From contig OY755171.1 of the NCBI GenBank assembly GCA_963576735.1, positions 23,162,182-23,226,181 on the forward strand: DNA of 64,000 nt, written 5' to 3'. The DNA is from Bedellia somnulentella (taxonomy: Eukaryota; Arthropoda; Insecta; Lepidoptera; Bedelliidae). The translations under genes and the position numbers were made by a program. Below are positions 61,501 through 64,000 of the stretch, in pieces (position 1 is the first letter of the stretch; each line of letters begins with the position of its first letter). Under the pieces are notes generated by a model. That model had not been told where the DNA came from. It saw only the letters and a list, made by a program, of their open reading frames with translations, and made no database searches.

Positions 61501-62930
61501 GAGTTCATAAAACAAACAAGTGTAAACCCACTTTTTGCGCGCGGGAGCAATTCTCGGAAAAAGATAACAATGCTCTCGAAGTTGTTGTGTCTACTGTCAA
61601 AGAATCAATTAAACCACAGAACGAACAAAGTTCGCAGATGGTCGATCATAAATTAATTAATAATTCTAATGTTGATTCTCTTTATAAAATAAGTAAATTA
61701 AATAACAAAATTTCTTTACCACATGTTTACTTAAAAACGAATTATAATAATGAACCTCTCTGCTTTCTTATCGATACAGGTTCTACAGTTTCAATAGTGA
61801 AACATTCACGTTTAAACAAACCAATCTTTTCTACATCTACTAAAGTTAAACTTCAAGGTCTAAACGATAATGACTCTTATTGCGAATCGTTAGGTACTAT
61901 TTTACTTTATTTTGAATACGAAAACACTGACTTTAAATTTGATTTTCATTCTATTAGTGACTCCATTAATCTTAATTATGACGATATTTTAGGCACTGAT
62001 TTTATACAACATTTTAATATAGATATACAATATTCTAATAATACATTAGTTATGAATAAACTTATAATTATTCCATTTTGCTTTAGTAAGTCTTCCTATG
62101 TTTTACCTCCACGTTCAGAAACCATTATAGAGTGTCCCGTAACTCAAGAATGGTTCGATAGATACATGGATATAAGAGAAGCTCTTGTTTTAGACCATTC
62201 TATTTCTGAAGGTGTCCATGTCTCTAATTGCATTGTAACCATTAAGCCTAACAAAAGAGTAAATGTCTCAGTTCTCAACACTACTGAATCAGAAGTTCAT
62301 GTTAACGAATATTATTTAAATCTTATATCTTTCAATTATCCCGACTCAGTATCTCAAAATTCAGTTGCAAACATACATCAATTAAAATCTTATTCGAGCA
62401 ACAGACATAATCAAGTCTTAGAAAAAATACGTTGCTCTCACTTAAATCACGAAGAGGAAAAAACTATTTTAGAATGCTGTTCTCAATACACTGATATTTT
62501 TTATTTAGAGGGAGAACCATTATCTTTTACTAATGCTATTGAGCATTCTATTAATACTGGGGATGCTGCTCCCATTCACGGTAAAACATATCGTTTTCCA
62601 GAGTGCCACAAAACGGAAGTGGACACTCAAATTAAGAAAATGTTGGATCAGGGTATAATTCAACCCTCTAATTCACCCTGGAACGCACCAGTATGGGTGG
62701 TGCCTAAGAAAATGGACGCCTCAGGCGTTAAGAAGTGGAGGATAGTTATAGACTATCGCCATTTAAACGATATCTCAGTTTCAGAAAGTTATCCTCTTCC
62801 ACTCATCACTGATATCCTTGACCAACTTGGTCATTCTAAGTATTTTAGCACGCTTGACTTAGTAAGCGGGTTCCATCAATTAAAAATGAGTCCCAAGGAC
62901 GCTCCAAAAACTGGATTCACCGTAAGCACC
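61383..62930 (+). pseudogene. Pol, first part: aspartic protease and RT fingers/palm, broken by an insertion
   Basis: The protease active site is CFLIDTGSTVSIV with D131. The RT begins near residue 430: WNAPVWVVPKK, RIVIDYRHLN, SESYPLPLI, and FSTLDLVSGFHQ with the first catalytic aspartate near residue 492. Coding stops at 62930, where a TRIM inserted. The conceptual frame running into the insertion (to 63092) is artificial. The YLDD-containing part lies downstream of the insertion. Confidence 0.85.
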
Positions 62931-63189
62931 TGTAGCGACGCGCTGTCAGTACACAATGACGCGCACTACATAGAAACGCTGACAGTGCTAGAAGAATCAC
63001 ATTCCACAGCAACACGTAACGATGCAATATACGTCACACTCGTCATCAAGACTCGCCATACAAATCGTACATCGCGCAATCGAAGTTTCTAAAACATTTA
63101 CTATATATACAAGTTCCAACTTAATACAGTTGGACCGCGGTCCCCAGGCATACGACCGCCTGGCGGAAGATCTTCCCTTTTCCTCCACA
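62931..63189 (+). repeat. TRIM 5' LTR
   Basis: 259-bp direct repeat with 63478-63736. A diverged relative is at 25281-25545. Confidence 0.92.
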
Positions 63190-63477
63190 TTGGTGACCAC
63201 CGACTACAGAACACGATGGCGTCCTTCAAAGCACAAGGAGTCATTTGGATTGGCCAGACAAGTACGAGCAGCAAAAGGATATCAAAGGACAGCAGACAAA
63301 ATGCGCTTCGAATCCACGGCTCACGAAACACGACTCGCAGCACGGCAGCAATGGGACACGCAACGGGGCACCCACACCGTGGCTATTGGAGTCAGCATTG
63401 AGGTTCCGGCACACATGGCCGTCGAGCACACTGGCACGAAGATATGGAGTCAAAATTTCCTGTTGGAGGGGGAGTAA

Positions 63478-63736
63478 TGTAGCGACGCGCTGTCAGTACA
63501 CAATGACGCGCACTACATAGAAACGCTGACAGTGCTAGAAGAATCACATTCCACAGCAACACGTAACGATGCAATATACGTCACACTCGTCATCAAGACT
63601 CGCCATACAAATCGTACATCGCGCAATCGAAGTTTCTAAAACATTTACTATATATACAAGTTCCAACTTAATACAGTTGGACCGCGGTCCCCAGGCATAC
63701 GACCGCCTGGCGGAAGATCTTCCCTTTTCCTCCACA
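63478..63736 (+). repeat. TRIM 3' LTR
   Basis: 259-bp direct repeat with 62931-63189, no difference noticed when read side by side. It is followed by the target duplication CACC. Confidence 0.92.
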
Positions 63737-63740
63737 CACC

Positions 63741-64000
63741 AATTCTAGCGTCTCAGGTCATTATGAGTTCACCAGGATGCCGTTTGGACTTAAAAACGCA
63801 CCTGTAACCTTCCAACGACTTATGAATACAGTTCTTTCTGGTCTTCAAGGCCTCCACTGCTATGTATACCTGGACGACTGCATAATATACTCCCACGACC
63901 TTGAATCCCATATTAATAAGCTAAAACTTGTATTTGACAGATTCCGTAAATTTAATCTTAAGTTACAACCAGACAAATGCGAGTTTCTAAGACGTGAAGT
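63741..64000 (+). pseudogene. Pol, second part: RT core, continues beyond the window
   Basis: The RT frame resumes after the TRIM with [12 protein letters not shown], then TFQRLMN and [11 protein letters not shown] (catalytic YLDD near 63866-63877), then [16 protein letters not shown] sequence to the window edge. It is in frame with the first part once the 806-bp insertion and one CACC are disregarded, so the gene was intact in this region before the insertion. Confidence 0.85.

Larger units (their letters stand above)
62931..63736 (+). mobile_element. TRIM: 806-bp miniature LTR retrotransposon
   Basis: LTRs 62931-63189 and 63478-63736, 259 bp each, TGTAG...CCACA, apparently identical. CACC flanks both ends (62927-62930, 63737-63740). 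TTGGTGACC follows the first LTR as a primer-binding region, and GGAGGGGGAGTAA precedes the second as a purine tract. The 288-bp interior has a short frame (MASFKAQGVIWIGQ..., 63216-63401) without a known domain. It is non-autonomous and presumably mobilised by a related LTR element. The LTRs contain a TATATATA-type box near 63103. Confidence 0.92.
59214..64000 (+). mobile_element. Gypsy-type LTR retrotransposon, partial (runs off the window)
   Basis: 5' LTR, primer-binding site, leader, gag and pol (protease then RT) in Ty3/Gypsy order as far as visible. It is inserted into element F. The RT domain is interrupted by a TRIM at 62931-63736, and the reading frame resumes after it. A TAA at 61281-61283 in the pol frame also lies upstream of the protease. 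The 3' LTR and integrase are outside the window, so its target duplication cannot be checked. Confidence 0.88.

Noticed and set aside
61383..63092. Pol ORF read as continuing to 63092
   Set aside because: The last 54 codons lie in the inserted TRIM. The true pol sequence stops at 62930 and resumes at 63741.
63022..63477. 151-aa ORF spanning the TRIM LTR and interior
   Set aside because: It starts inside the LTR and crosses the LTR/primer-site border, so it is unlikely to be translated as such.

Overview
This window looks like nuclear DNA of a lepidopteran insect (moth or butterfly). The grounds are an AT-rich background, split genes with GT-AG introns, insect-type TTAGG telomere repeats carrying R1-clade retrotransposons, and a dense load of tRNA-derived SINEs, Helitrons, RTE-type LINE tails and MITEs. 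No prokaryotic gene organisation is visible. The species was not identified.

Left part (about 1-17.4 kb): one host gene can be rebuilt by eye. It is a minus-strand forkhead transcription factor with four coding exons (16907-17157, 8797-9034, 7536-7611, 3628-3692; 209 aa). All three introns have GT-AG borders and the frame closes across every junction. Its introns hold a long-TIR DNA element (5722-7067), a short LTR element without coding capacity (9619-11968), a fold-back repeat (about 11973-12262), and a SINE split by a 5'-truncated LINE (14880-16445).

Middle (about 17.4-44.6 kb): no host coding exon was recognised. This is a repeat-rich desert with a Helitron carrying a 660-bp palindrome (21842-23726), a piggyBac-like MITE (24465-25064), a 2.05-kb TIR transposon with an intact 560-aa ORF (28397-30447), two LINE tails, a 145-bp tandem repeat, and many copies of two dispersed repeats, called here SINE-A (365 bp, tRNA-derived) and repeat-B. 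GC-richer islands of 150-300 bp with TAATTA-type sites punctuate it and could be regulatory elements.

Right part (44.6-59.2 kb): a nested cluster of telomere-repeat-targeted non-LTR retrotransposons of TRAS/SART type (R1 clade), all in the same orientation and separated only by short TTAGG tracts. In order these are a fragment (A), a full-length element with intact ORF1 and ORF2 (B), a 3'-truncated 5' UTR (C), an ORF-less element keeping both ends (D), a second, divergent full-length element (E), and a 5' end (F) cut by an LTR retrotransposon. The shared 5' ends can be folded as an HDV-like ribozyme, and the 3' UTRs share hairpins with compensatory changes.

Far right (59.2-64.0 kb): a Gypsy-type LTR retrotransposon (LTR, tRNA-Leu-type primer site, gag, protease, RT) inserted in element F and running off the window. 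Its RT domain is interrupted by an 806-bp miniature LTR element (TRIM) with two 259-bp LTRs that look identical and a 4-bp target duplication.
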